Positions 25,027-33,188 of a stretch of DNA of 33,188 bases are shown piece by piece. The stretch is from an uncultured Oleiphilus sp. Its GTDB lineage: Bacteria > Pseudomonadota > Gammaproteobacteria > Pseudomonadales > Oleiphilaceae. The notes beneath the pieces were generated by a model, which was given only the letters and a program-made list of their open reading frames with translations, had not been told where the DNA came from and made no database searches. Each line of letters opens with the position of its first letter. Position 1 is the stretch's first letter. The stretch lies in the NCBI GenBank assembly GCA_913020495.1, contig CAJWBJ010000038.1:1-33188 (forward strand). The letters run 5' to 3'. The position numbers and the translations under genes are program-made.

Positions 25027-26190
25027 ATGTTTGAACTCATAGAGAATGTTTCACAAAGTGCAGTCATAAAGGTTGTAGGTGTTGGCGGCGGAGGTGGTAA
25101 TGCAGTTCGTCATATGCTGAAAGGTGATGTAGAGGGTGTTGACTTTATTTGTGCAAACACTGACTCTCAAGCCTTAAAAGATCTTGATACGAAATCAGTG
25201 ATTCAGCTAGGAAGTAGTATTACAAAGGGTTTAGGTGCAGGGGCTAACCCTGAAATTGGTCGTCAAGCTGCGCTTGAAGATAGAGAGCGAATTGCTGAAA
25301 CCATAAAAGGCGCTGATATGGTTTTCATCACAGCAGGAATGGGTGGTGGAACTGGAACTGGAGGTGCGCCAATTGTGGCCGAGGTTGCCAGAGACTTAGG
25401 TATATTAACCGTTGCCGTTGTAACAAAGCCTTTCCCTTTTGAAGGTGGAAAGCGGATGAAAATTGCTGATGCCGGTTTAACTGAATTAGCAGAGAATGTT
25501 GACTCTCTTATTACTATTCCTAATGAGAAGCTACTTTCAGTTTTAGGTAAAAATACCACACTGTTAGATGCTTTTGGTGCTGCGAATGACGTATTGCAAG
25601 GCGCAGTACAAGGGATCGCTGACTTAATTATTCGCCCAGGTATGATCAATGTAGATTTCGCAGATGTGAAAACTGTGATGTCTGAAATGGGTATGGCAAT
25701 GATGGGTACGGGTACAGCAAGTGGTGAAAACCGAGCAAAAGAAGCTGCTGAAGCGGCTATCCGAAGCCCGTTATTAGAAGATGTTAACCTCCAGGGTGCG
25801 CGAGGAATTTTAGTTAATATCACTGCAGGTGTTGATTTAAACTTAGGCGAATTCTCTGAAGTGGGCAGTATTGTTGAGGAGTTTGCTTCTGATGCCGCAA
25901 CGGTTGTTGTGGGTACAGTAATTGACCCTGAAATGACAGATGAATTGAAAGTAACTGTTGTTGCAACAGGTCTTTCTTCTGTAGTGGGTAAGCCTGTTAA
26001 GGTTGTTGATAATACTTCAAAGGCTGTGGATGGCACTACAGACTATAACCAGCTGGATCGTCCAGCAGTCATGCGACGACGTCCACAAGTGGACCGTGTT
26101 GGCAGTGCGGCTATTGATACTAAGTCAAATGCACAGCCAAGCGTTGATTACTTGGATATTCCAGCGTTCTTACGTCGTCAAGCTGACTAA
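25027..26190 (+). CDS. ftsZ: Cell division GTPase FtsZ
   Basis: FtsZ is the tubulin homologue that forms the division ring. The 387-residue protein has GVGGGGGNAVRHM at 18-30, the GTP signature GGGTGTG at 106-112, and the synergy loop around NVDFADVKTVM. A variable linker follows from about 320, then the C-terminal peptide DYLDIPAFLRRQ, which binds FtsA and ZipA. I chose the ATG at 25027: AGGAGA at 25015-25020 is 6 bases upstream, and the GTG at 25024 is too close. The 82-base A-rich gap before it is longer than others in the cluster. Confidence 0.98.
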   Translation: MFELIENVSQSAVIKVVGVGGGGGNAVRHMLKGDVEGVDFICANTDSQALKDLDTKSVIQLGSSITKGLGAGANPEIGRQAALEDRERIAETIKGADMVFITAGMGGGTGTGGAPIVAEVARDLGILTVAVVTKPFPFEGGKRMKIADAGLTELAENVDSLITIPNEKLLSVLGKNTTLLDAFGAANDVLQGAVQGIADLIIRPGMINVDFADVKTVMSEMGMAMMGTGTASGENRAKEAAEAAIRSPLLEDVNLQGARGILVNITAGVDLNLGEFSEVGSIVEEFASDAATVVVGTVIDPEMTDELKVTVVATGLSSVVGKPVKVVDNTSKAVDGTTDYNQLDRPAVMRRRPQVDRVGSAAIDTKSNAQPSVDYLDIPAFLRRQAD

Positions 26191-26226
26191 ATTCATGACT
26201 TTAAAATAAATGAATACTGTGAGGTT

Positions 26227-26394
26227 ATGGCAGAAGTGCCTGAAAGGGCTGGTTTCGGAGGTATTGCTCTTGTTATGTCTCATAGTGATGTATTCAAATG
26301 TTACGAATTAATGAATAGTGGAAAGTTCGGGTTGGGTAAATGGGAACAATCTGGTAATATGCGCTTGTTTTTTAACCAATTATGCTTGTTATGA
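26227..26394 (+). CDS. Possible small ORF between ftsZ and lpxC (55 residues)
   Basis: An uninterrupted 55-codon frame runs from an ATG at 26227 to a TGA at 26392-26394, filling most of the 223-base gap between ftsZ and lpxC. GAGG lies at 26221-26224, only 2 bases from the ATG. The product (start MAEVPERAGFGG, end RLFFNQLCLL) has no signal peptide or motif that I know. Such a frame can occur by chance. The gap must also carry the lpxC promoter: TTGGGT at 26332-26337 and TAATAT at 26355-26360, 17 bases apart, are a weak candidate inside this frame. Confidence 0.22.
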   Translation: MAEVPERAGFGGIALVMSHSDVFKCYELMNSGKFGLGKWEQSGNMRLFFNQLCLL

Positions 26395-26413
26395 AGGTTG
26401 ATATACTCAAAAT

Positions 26414-27325
26414 ATGATTAAACAGCGCACATTAAAGAATACGATTCGGGCCACGGGAGTGGGCTTGCATTCAGGCAACAAGGTTTATTTAACCTTAAAG
26501 CCAGCACCAATAGATTCAGGGATTGTATTTTGTCGAACGGATTTAGAACCGACTGTAGAAATACAGGCGAGGGCTGAAAATGTTGGTGAAACATTACTTT
26601 CGACAACGCTTGTGAAGGATGGTGTAAAGGTAGCCACCGTTGAGCATTTGTTATCAGCTATGGCGGGCTTAGGTATTGACAACTGCCGTATTGAGTTAAG
26701 TGCTGAAGAAGTACCTATTATGGATGGTAGTTCTGGGCCATTTGTTTTCTTGATTCAATCTGCCGGTATTGAAGAGCAAGAAGCTGCGAAGAAGTTCATT
26801 CAGATTACACGTGAAGTGACGGTTGAAGAAGACGGTAAAAAAGCAACATTTTCACCCTTCAATGGTTTCAAAGTTGGCTTTTCAATTGATTTTGATCACC
26901 CGGTTTTTCACAGTCGTAGTCAGGAAGCTGCTATCGATTTCTCTAGCACTTCTTTTGTAAAAGAGGTGAGCCGAGCTCGAACTTTCGGATTTATGCGTGA
27001 TTTTGAACGTTTAAGATCAATGAATCTAGCGCTCGGTGGTAGCTTTGATAATGCTATTGTTGTTGATGATTATAAAGTTTTAAATGAAGACGGTCTTCGT
27101 TATGATGATGAATTCGTTAAACATAAAATTTTAGACGCAATTGGTGACCTTTACTTGCTTGGCAATAGTTTGATTGGTGAATTTAAAGGCCATAAGTCTG
27201 GTCATGATTTGAACAACAAACTGTTGCGTAAATTGATTCAAACAACCGATGCATGGGAAGTGAAAACGTTTGAAGATGCGAGCTCTGCACCAATCTCGTA
27301 TATGAAACCTGTATTAGCTAGCTAA
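26414..27325 (+). CDS. lpxC: UDP-3-O-acyl-N-acetylglucosamine deacetylase LpxC
   Basis: LpxC carries out the first committed step of lipid A synthesis, a zinc-dependent deacetylation in the cytoplasm. The 303-residue protein has the expected length. Zinc ligands are visible as H78 (VEHLLSAM), H237 and D241 (HKILDAIGD), with the catalytic histidine H264 in [18 protein letters not shown] at 103-110 is also typical. It keeps the common position after ftsZ but with a 223-base gap that suggests its own promoter. The convergent dciA ends 34 bases beyond its stop. Confidence 0.97.
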   Translation: MIKQRTLKNTIRATGVGLHSGNKVYLTLKPAPIDSGIVFCRTDLEPTVEIQARAENVGETLLSTTLVKDGVKVATVEHLLSAMAGLGIDNCRIELSAEEVPIMDGSSGPFVFLIQSAGIEEQEAAKKFIQITREVTVEEDGKKATFSPFNGFKVGFSIDFDHPVFHSRSQEAAIDFSSTSFVKEVSRARTFGFMRDFERLRSMNLALGGSFDNAIVVDDYKVLNEDGLRYDDEFVKHKILDAIGDLYLLGNSLIGEFKGHKSGHDLNNKLLRKLIQTTDAWEVKTFEDASSAPISYMKPVLAS

Positions 27326-27368
27326 GTGTTCTTTTATAGATGAATGTCACAATTCATTATTACTTAGC
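27321..27368. terminator. Candidate hairpin between convergent lpxC and dciA
   Basis: Two nested inverted repeats lie over the two stop codons: GCTAAGT at 27321-27327 with ACTTAGC at 27362-27368, and inside them ATGAAT at 27340-27345 with ATTCAT at 27352-27357. T-rich flanks are short, so this is a weak candidate for a two-way transcription stop. Confidence 0.3.
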
Positions 27369-27824
27369 ATGTTTTGCTAGCTGAAATAAAATAGCTTTAA
27401 GTTTTTTATCTTTTGTAAGCTCAGCTTCTTCGTTAAGGATCTGGGCATTTTTTTTGCTTAGAGTTTTGTTTATTTTTGGTGTTGTTTTTTTAAATTGTCC
27501 CGGCCTAACCTTTATTTTCAAGTCAGTGATATAATTAGGTTTTATCTGGTAATTAAATTGATTGATAATTGTGCTCTTATTAAATTGTAAACGAGTCATT
27601 AAAGAGGCAGAGTGACAGGTCAGTATTAATATTTTGTTTTGGATGCTATTTACTTGGAATTTGTTCTTGAATAAGGAAGGGACAGAATCATTGAAAGCAT
27701 CGGATAATGTTTGTAGTTTACTGGCACGACGTAATAATGAACTTAGCTCGGAAGAGCGGTTTGTGATTTTTTGTGCATTTAGAGCTTGCGCAAGCTGTTT
27801 TAATTTTGGTTGGCGTCGCAGCAT
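27360..27824 (-). CDS. dciA: DUF721 protein, DciA-type helicase loader
   Basis: DciA is the likely ancestral bacterial loader of the replicative helicase DnaB, replaced by DnaC in enterics. The 154-residue protein begins with the DUF721 pattern LKQLAQALN...LSSLLRRASKLQTL. The central domain reads VPSLFKNKFQVNSIQNKILILTCHSASLMTRLQF, with the familiar L-x-hydrophobic-x-x-x-S-x-x-x-x-x-L-x-F spacing. A basic, poorly conserved tail follows. Its position between lpxC and an M23 peptidase-secA pair is the same as the DUF721 gene in Pseudomonas. Sequence match is moderate; context raises confidence. Confidence 0.8.
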   Translation of the reverse strand: MLRRQPKLKQLAQALNAQKITNRSSELSSLLRRASKLQTLSDAFNDSVPSLFKNKFQVNSIQNKILILTCHSASLMTRLQFNKSTIINQFNYQIKPNYITDLKIKVRPGQFKKTTPKINKTLSKKNAQILNEEAELTKDKKLKAILFQLAKHAK

Positions 27825-27862
27825 ATAGGCCCTGTGTCTGTGATGATGTATTAACTATAACT

Positions 27863-27892
27863 TTGCTAATTATGTTACCTGATATTTTATAA
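27863..27892 (+). promoter_or_regulatory. Candidate promoter of the M23 peptidase gene
   Basis: In the 121-base divergent gap between dciA and the M23 gene, TTGCTA at 27863-27868 and TTATAA at 27887-27892 are 18 bases apart. Both are partial matches, so this is a tentative call. No equally good pair was found for dciA on the minus strand. Confidence 0.25.
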
Positions 27893-27945
27893 AAATATTG
27901 TAGGTTCCTTTAGAATTTAGCTTAAAGAATTGAGTTTTTGTATTT

Positions 27946-28890
27946 ATGAATATTATTTTTGTTGGCCGCAGTCATGGTAAATCTAAAACACTGCAGTTAG
28001 GTAATAAGCAACTTATATTATTTGCAATGTTTGTGTTTGCAATTTCATTGGTGTTAGTTGGTGGGGGTTATCAACTTAGCAATGTGTTGGCAGAACGTGG
28101 CGATAGTGGTGCCTTCCTTGATGTTGAGACTATTTCTGTTTGGAAAAATGAAATTAAAGAGCAGCGAATTGAAGTTAATAAGCTAAAACAGAATTCACAT
28201 GAAAAAGTTGACGCATTAACGCTTAGAATGGGAAATATGCAAGCACGCTTATTGCGTTTAGATGCGCTGGGTCAGCGACTAACAGAAGTTGCAAAATTGA
28301 AAAATGGTGAGTTTAATTTTAGTCAGTCTCCAGCTTTAGGCGGGCCTATTGATGCAAGTACAGGGGAGTCGTATGTCTTACCTAGTTTGGTCGATAATAT
28401 TAAACGTATAGAGCAACAAATAACCAATGTAGAGCAACAGCTTGAAGTAATTGACTCTTTGTTTGTAAATCGTAATATCCAGAAAGAATTGTTTATTGCC
28501 GGTAGGCCCATTACCTGGGGTTGGATGTCCTCAGCTTATGGTTATCGTACTGACCCTTTTACCGGGAAAAGGGCGTGGCATGGGGGCGTTGATTTTGCAG
28601 GAAAAGAAGACAGCGATATAATCGCAGTGGCTTCAGGTGTAGTGACTTGGTCTGGAGATCGGTACGGTTATGGTAATCTGATCGAAATTAATCATGGAGG
28701 AGGATATACAACCCGTTATGCTCATTGTAAAGAGCTACTTGCAAAAGTTGGTGATATTGTCGAGAAGGGACAGGTGCTTGCTTCAATGGGTAGTACAGGG
28801 CGATCTACGGGGCCTCATGTTCATTATGAAGTTAGAAAAAATGGCAAAGGGATAAATCCAAAAAAATATATCTATCGGGCAAGTCGTTAA
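27946..28890 (+). CDS. Membrane-anchored M23 (LytM) family metallopeptidase
   Basis: This is a probable periplasmic peptidoglycan endopeptidase with a LytM domain. The 314-residue protein has a short cytoplasmic start, one membrane segment at about 22-42, and coiled-coil-like stretches at about 66-115 and 150-172. The M23 domain occupies about 195-310. Zinc and catalytic residues are all present: H212-xxx-D216 in WHGGVDFAG, H260 in YAH, and H291-V-H293 in GPHVHYEV. It should therefore be active rather than a degenerate EnvC/NlpD-type activator. Homologues encoded before secA occur in Pseudomonas. There is no strong ribosome site. Confidence 0.92.
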   Translation: MNIIFVGRSHGKSKTLQLGNKQLILFAMFVFAISLVLVGGGYQLSNVLAERGDSGAFLDVETISVWKNEIKEQRIEVNKLKQNSHEKVDALTLRMGNMQARLLRLDALGQRLTEVAKLKNGEFNFSQSPALGGPIDASTGESYVLPSLVDNIKRIEQQITNVEQQLEVIDSLFVNRNIQKELFIAGRPITWGWMSSAYGYRTDPFTGKRAWHGGVDFAGKEDSDIIAVASGVVTWSGDRYGYGNLIEINHGGGYTTRYAHCKELLAKVGDIVEKGQVLASMGSTGRSTGPHVHYEVRKNGKGINPKKYIYRASR

Positions 28891-29068
28891 AATTAGAGTT
28901 TGATCTCATTATTTAAACATTCTGAAGCCTGTTTTTTGAGTCTACCTTGTAAAACTTATACTTATACCCACTATACACTTTGAGCCCTACTATAAATCAC
29001 TGTAGACTTGTGGCTTTTCAATAATTTGAGATAGCAGTGACTACTATTTTAAGCAGTACTTAGGAGTA

Positions 29069-29203
29069 ATGCTTAATTGGTTTTGGATTAATACCCTCGA
29101 TCTAGAGCATTCTTTCCTGCATAACTCTCATTCATTATCACTTATTAAAGAACAAATAGAAGAATATTATGTTTTCATCAGCTTTGACCAAAATTTTCGG
29201 TAG
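29069..29203 (+). CDS. Possible leader ORF overlapping the secA start (44 residues)
   Basis: An ATG at 29069 with AGGAG two bases upstream opens a 44-codon frame that stops at a TAG (29201-29203), 35 bases inside secA and in a different frame. It lies where E. coli carries secM. The product (start [14 protein letters not shown]) lacks a signal peptide and shows no SecM-like arrest motif. The ribosome-site spacing is short. I list it as a candidate coupling or leader ORF only. The rest of the 278-base gap (28891-29168) is AT-rich with several TATA-like hexamers near 28957-28996. Confidence 0.2.
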   Translation: MLNWFWINTLDLEHSFLHNSHSLSLIKEQIEEYYVFISFDQNFR

Positions 29204-31901
29204 CAAGAATAAACGCGAACTTAAGCGCATGGGGAAAGTCGTCACCCAGATAAATGCTTTAGAAGAAGAATTGGCTAAGCTCAATGATGATGCTCTGAAA
29301 GCAAAAACGGAGGAATTTAAAAAGCGAATTACTGGGGGGGAATCCTTAGATCGCCTTTTACCAGAAGCTTTTGCTGTAGCGCGTGAGGCGAGCAAGCGTG
29401 TTATGTCTATGCGTCATTTTGATGTGCAACTTATTGGTGGCATGACCCTTCATGAAGGTCGAATTGCAGAAATGAGAACGGGTGAAGGTAAAACGCTGGT
29501 TGCAACGTTGCCTGTTTATTTGAATGCTTTAGAAGGCAAAGGTGTTCATTTGGTTACAGTGAATGACTATCTTGCAAAGCGAGATGCAAAGTGGATGGAG
29601 CCACTATATAACTTTCTTGGCTTAACGGTTGGCGTTGCATATGGAGGTCAGACCCCAGAAGAAAAAAAGGCAGCCTACCAAACAGATATTACATACGGTA
29701 CCAATAACGAGTTCGGTTTTGACTACCTTCGTGACAACATGGCATTTAATCCTGAGAGTAAAAATCAGAAACCTTTAAATTTTGCGATTGTTGATGAAGT
29801 TGACTCTATTTTAATTGATGAAGCTCGAACTCCACTAGTTATTTCAGGGGCTGTTGAAGATAGCTCAAAAACTTATAAATTGATTAATTCTTTAGTGCCC
29901 TCGCTAATAAAAGCTGAAGTTGGTGAAGATGATAAACCTATTGATGACGGCCATTTTACAATTGACGAAAAGTCGAAAAATGTAGAAGTAACAGAAGTGG
30001 GTCATACCTTCTTAGAAACTATGCTAATAGAGAAAGGTATTCTTGAAGAAAATGACAGTCTGTATGCTGCGGCAAATTTAAATTTACTTCATCATGTTCA
30101 ATCTGCATTACGTGCCCACCACTTATATGCTCGAGATGTAGATTACATCATTCAAGACAAACAGATTGTTATCATTGATGAGCATACTGGGCGAACGATG
30201 GCTGGACGCCGTTGGGGGGAAGGTTTACATCAAGCAATTGAAGCAAAAGAAAACCTAACTATCCAAGCAGAAAGCCAAACACTTGCATCTACGACTTTTC
30301 AAAACTATTTCCGTATCTATAACAAGTTAGCAGGAATGACAGGAACAGCTGATACAGAAGCATTTGAATTTCAGCAGATCTATGGTTTAGATGTCGTCGT
30401 TATTCCAACAAACAAACAAATTCAGCGGATAGATCATAATGATTTAGTGTATTTGACTCAGGAAGAAAAATATCAAGCAATTGTGGATGAAGTAAAAGAA
30501 GTTGTTGCAGAAAAACGTCCTCTTTTAGTCGGTACAGCATCTATTGAGGCTTCAGAATTTTTGTCGAGTGTACTCAAGAAAAATGGTATTAAACACAGTG
30601 TACTGAATGCTAAGCAGCACGCACAAGAAGCGCCGATTATTGCTCAGGCGGGTATTCCTGGAGCCGTCACTATTGCAACAAATATGGCCGGTCGTGGTAC
30701 TGATATTGTGTTAGGTGGCAACTGGGAAGCTGAAATTAAATCGCTTAAAAACCCAACACCAGAGAAGATAGCAAAAATTAAAAGTGACTGGGAAGTTCGT
30801 AACAAGGCTGTCCTTGATGCGGGTGGTTTACATATTCTTGGTACAGAGCGGCATGAATCTCGACGAATAGATAACCAGTTGCGTGGCCGGTCTGGTCGAC
30901 AAGGTGACCCAGGAAGTACTCGCTTTTTCTTATCATTAGAAGATAATTTAATGCGTATGTTTGCTTCAGACCGTGTTCGCGGCATTATGCAAGCTTTAGG
31001 AATGGATAAAGGCGAAGCGATTGAGCATAAGATGGTGAGTAATGCGATAGAAAAGGCCCAGCGAAAGGTAGAGGGCAGAAACTTTGATATACGTAAATCA
31101 CTACTAGAATATGATGATGTTGCCAATGATCAGCGTAGTGTAATTTATGAACAGCGAAATCATGTCATGGATTCTACAGACATCTCAGATATCATTTCAG
31201 GGATTAGAGCTGAAGTTGTTGAAGAAACGATTAGTAGCTATATCCAACCTCAAAGTTTAGAAGAACAGTGGGATATTCCTGGCCTGGAAAAGAAACTCGA
31301 AACAGAGTTTTCAGTAACGCTTCCTTTACAAGAGTGGCTTGATAATGATGATCACTTACATGAAGAGTCTTTACGTCAGAAAATTCTAGAGGAAATTGTT
31401 AAGGTTTATGCAGAAAAAGAAGAGACAGCAGGTGCTGAATCGATGCGTAACTTTGAGAAGCAGGTTTTTCTTCATATCTTGGATACTCTATGGAAAGAGC
31501 ACTTGTCAGCGATGGATCACCTTCGTCAAGGTATTCATTTGCGTAGCTATGCCCAAAAGAATCCAAAGCAAGAATATAAGCGTGAGTCATTTGAGTTGTT
31601 CCAAGGTTTACTACAAAACTTGAAGAGTGATGTTGTAAGAGTGACTAGTCATGTCAAGATTCAAACTAAAGAAGAGTCTGAAGAGATTGAGCGTAAGCGT
31701 AAAGAAGAGTTGGAGCATCAGCTAAATAATGCAAAGACTGAACATGCGAATGCAGAAGGGATCGAAGGTGATAGCCAAGCTTCCGCTCAAGAACCAAAGC
31801 AAGAACCGATGACCCGTGATGGTCGGAAGGTTGGTCGTAATGAACCTTGCCCTTGTGGTTCAGGTAAGAAATACAAGCAGTGTCATGGTCAAGTATCTTA
31901 A
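29169..31901 (+). CDS. secA: Preprotein translocase ATPase SecA
   Basis: SecA is the motor that pushes unfolded preproteins through SecYEG. At 910 residues it has full proteobacterial length. It shows the Walker A loop TGEGKT at 104-109, the DEVD box at 209-212, [16 protein letters not shown] at 176-191, the second ATPase half with [10 protein letters not shown] and [19 protein letters not shown], and a helical scaffold. The C-terminal zinc finger [13 protein letters not shown] (C894, C896, C905, H906) binds SecB and lipids. The ribosome site is weak (AGAAGAA), and a long leader precedes it, which may allow regulation. argJ follows after 9 bases. Confidence 0.98.
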   Translation: MFSSALTKIFGSKNKRELKRMGKVVTQINALEEELAKLNDDALKAKTEEFKKRITGGESLDRLLPEAFAVAREASKRVMSMRHFDVQLIGGMTLHEGRIAEMRTGEGKTLVATLPVYLNALEGKGVHLVTVNDYLAKRDAKWMEPLYNFLGLTVGVAYGGQTPEEKKAAYQTDITYGTNNEFGFDYLRDNMAFNPESKNQKPLNFAIVDEVDSILIDEARTPLVISGAVEDSSKTYKLINSLVPSLIKAEVGEDDKPIDDGHFTIDEKSKNVEVTEVGHTFLETMLIEKGILEENDSLYAAANLNLLHHVQSALRAHHLYARDVDYIIQDKQIVIIDEHTGRTMAGRRWGEGLHQAIEAKENLTIQAESQTLASTTFQNYFRIYNKLAGMTGTADTEAFEFQQIYGLDVVVIPTNKQIQRIDHNDLVYLTQEEKYQAIVDEVKEVVAEKRPLLVGTASIEASEFLSSVLKKNGIKHSVLNAKQHAQEAPIIAQAGIPGAVTIATNMAGRGTDIVLGGNWEAEIKSLKNPTPEKIAKIKSDWEVRNKAVLDAGGLHILGTERHESRRIDNQLRGRSGRQGDPGSTRFFLSLEDNLMRMFASDRVRGIMQALGMDKGEAIEHKMVSNAIEKAQRKVEGRNFDIRKSLLEYDDVANDQRSVIYEQRNHVMDSTDISDIISGIRAEVVEETISSYIQPQSLEEQWDIPGLEKKLETEFSVTLPLQEWLDNDDHLHEESLRQKILEEIVKVYAEKEETAGAESMRNFEKQVFLHILDTLWKEHLSAMDHLRQGIHLRSYAQKNPKQEYKRESFELFQGLLQNLKSDVVRVTSHVKIQTKEESEEIERKRKEELEHQLNNAKTEHANAEGIEGDSQASAQEPKQEPMTRDGRKVGRNEPCPCGSGKKYKQCHGQVS

Positions 31902-31910
31902 GGTTTAAAA

Positions 31911-33155
31911 ATGGCAGTAGGAAGTGGTGTTTTACCTGATTTTCCAGCGATTAATGGTATCCGGTTAGGGGTTACAGAGGCGGGCATTAAAACATCGGGT
32001 CGTAAAGACTTGGTGTTAATTGAGCTTCAAGCTGGTAGTACGTGTGCAGGTGTTTTTACTAAAAATGCCTTCTGTGCTGCGCCAGTAACATTAAGTAAGC
32101 GCCATCTGGTTGCTAGTTTTGTTGAGAGTGATAAATCAAGGGAAAATAATAGCTACTTATTGATTAATACCGGAAATGCAAATGCAGGAACGGGTAAACA
32201 GGGAATGGAAGATGCTTTGGCTTCTTGTCAGTTTACAGCGAATCATTTTTCTGTCGCTATCGATCAGGTTTTACCTTTTTCGACTGGAGTGATTGGTGAA
32301 AAGCTCCCCATAAATCGAATTAAAGAAGGTCTTCAAGGCGCTGCTGATAATTTAAATACCAATCATTGGCTCCGTGCTGCAGAAGGGATATTAACGACAG
32401 ATACTCGGCCGAAAGGTGCTGCTGCAAGCGTTAAATATGCAGGTGAAACGATTCTGATAAATGGCATCAGTAAAGGTGCTGGCATGATCAAGCCAAATAT
32501 GGCAACCATGTTATCATTCATTGGAACAGATGCATGTTTGCCGCAAGCGCTTATTTCTGAGTTGGCCAGTGAATTATCTGAAACTTCATTCAACCGAATC
32601 ACCGTAGATGGCGACACTTCAACAAATGACTCATGTATGTTGTTTGCAAGTGGCGCATCAAAAGCGCCAGAGATTGACGTTCAGCATGAAGATTATCCAA
32701 AATTTAAAACCACTTTAAAGCGCGTTTTTCTTGAGCTAGCTCAAGCAATTATTCGAGATGCAGAAGGCGCAACAAAATTTGTTTCAGTTGTTGTTGAGCA
32801 GGCAAAAAGCATTAAAGAAGCGCTGGATGTTGCGTATACCATTGCACATTCACCTTTGATAAAAACAGCACTATTTGCAAGCGACCCAAATTGGGGGCGG
32901 ATACTAGCAGCACTAGGCCGAGCACCTGTTGAAGAATTAGACTTGTCTAAAGTGGAGATATTTCTCGGTGATGTACATATCGTGAATGCAGGTGAGAAAT
33001 GTGCTGAATATACGGAGGCGAATGGTCAGGCGGTAATGAATTGTGATGAAATCACTATTCAGATTAAGTTAGGGCGAGGCGAGATATCAGAAACGGTTTG
33101 GACTTCTGACCTATCCCATGATTATGTGAAAATTAATGCTGAATACCGTACCTGA
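31911..33155 (+). CDS. argJ: Bifunctional ornithine acetyltransferase / N-acetylglutamate synthase
   Basis: ArgJ recycles the acetyl group from N-acetylornithine to glutamate in arginine synthesis. Some members also make N-acetylglutamate from acetyl-CoA. The 414-residue precursor cuts itself between A198 and T199 in KPNMATMLSF; T199 becomes the N-terminal nucleophile of the beta chain. Oxyanion residues T125-G126 are in STGVIGE. GNANAGTG, SKGAGMIKPN, DGDTSTNDS and ASDPNWGRI are also typical. Whether it has one or both activities cannot be told from sequence. AAGG lies 7 bases before the ATG. secA-argJ is a common pairing in gammaproteobacteria. Confidence 0.97.
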   Translation: MAVGSGVLPDFPAINGIRLGVTEAGIKTSGRKDLVLIELQAGSTCAGVFTKNAFCAAPVTLSKRHLVASFVESDKSRENNSYLLINTGNANAGTGKQGMEDALASCQFTANHFSVAIDQVLPFSTGVIGEKLPINRIKEGLQGAADNLNTNHWLRAAEGILTTDTRPKGAAASVKYAGETILINGISKGAGMIKPNMATMLSFIGTDACLPQALISELASELSETSFNRITVDGDTSTNDSCMLFASGASKAPEIDVQHEDYPKFKTTLKRVFLELAQAIIRDAEGATKFVSVVVEQAKSIKEALDVAYTIAHSPLIKTALFASDPNWGRILAALGRAPVEELDLSKVEIFLGDVHIVNAGEKCAEYTEANGQAVMNCDEITIQIKLGRGEISETVWTSDLSHDYVKINAEYRT

Positions 33156-33181
33156 TTTGTCTTTAAATTCCGGAGTCGTTC

Positions 33182-33188
33182 ATGTCGT
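33182..33188 (+). CDS. Start of the next gene, cut by the window end
   Basis: An ATG at 33182 is preceded by CGGAG at 33171-33175, 6 bases upstream, and lies 26 bases after argJ. Only two codons are visible (Met-Ser). In related gammaproteobacteria a mutT-type gene often follows argJ, but nothing here can confirm that. Confidence 0.35.

Noticed and set aside
25263..26036. 257-residue open frame on the minus strand within ftsZ
   Set aside because: It is antisense to the whole middle of a clear FtsZ, has low-complexity Ser/Thr/Pro content typical of shadow frames, and has no homology I recognise.
30644..31126. 160-residue minus-strand frame opposite secA
   Set aside because: It is antisense to conserved SecA motor sequence and Ser/Arg/Pro-rich; a shadow frame.
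1..33188. Mobile elements, CRISPR arrays, phage or defence genes
   Set aside because: All substantial genes but one belong to core families in conserved order; no transposase, integrase, repeat array or attachment site was seen.

Overview
The window is a stretch of core chromosome from an AT-rich gammaproteobacterium. It has a complete cytochrome bc1 operon, SspA/SspB, the DiaA-YraN-LpoA trio divergent from rsmI, a type-A RNase P RNA, the full division and cell wall (dcw) cluster, then lpxC, dciA, an M23 peptidase, secA and argJ. LpxC and LpoA point to a Gram-negative outer membrane, the MurE DNPR motif to meso-diaminopimelate peptidoglycan, and the bc1 complex to respiration. The gene order and low GC remind me of Thiotrichales/Piscirickettsiaceae-like bacteria such as Cycloclasticus or Methylophaga. 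That is a guess; the class is secure, the genus is not.

Layout. 13-2572: petA-petB-petC, joined by 1-base TAATG overlaps and closed by a hairpin terminator. 2757-3819: sspA-sspB. A hairpin at 3826-3860 separates them from the convergent operon lpoA-yraN-diaA (6644 down to 3866, minus strand). 6791-7624: rsmI, reading away from lpoA. 7752-8423: an unrecognised, acidic, exported protein. 8508-8874: rnpB. 9081-9143: promoter and probable MraZ operator of the dcw cluster. 9178-26190: mraZ-rsmH-ftsL-ftsI-murE-murF-mraY-murD-ftsW-murG-murC-ddlB-ftsQ-ftsA-ftsZ, all on the plus strand with overlaps or very short gaps. 26414-27325: lpxC, then convergent dciA (27824 down to 27360). 27946-33155: M23 peptidase, secA and argJ. 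The last 7 bases appear to open another gene.

How it fits together. The dcw cluster supplies precursor synthesis from UDP-MurNAc to lipid II (MurC, MurD, MurE, MurF, MraY, MurG, with Ddl providing D-Ala-D-Ala). It also supplies the septal synthase pair FtsW-FtsI and the divisome core FtsL, FtsQ, FtsA and FtsZ. LpoA and the M23 protein add peptidoglycan synthase activation and cell wall cleavage or its regulation. LpxC starts lipid A synthesis. MraZ probably represses its own operon through 10-bp repeats beside the -10 box. murB and ftsB are not in the cluster.

I found no mobile element, CRISPR array, tRNA or rRNA. The points most worth a second look are: the FtsQ frame, which stays open after its TAG until it meets the ftsA start as ATGA; the MraZ repeats; the orphan acidic secreted protein; and two small unlisted ORFs upstream of lpxC and secA.
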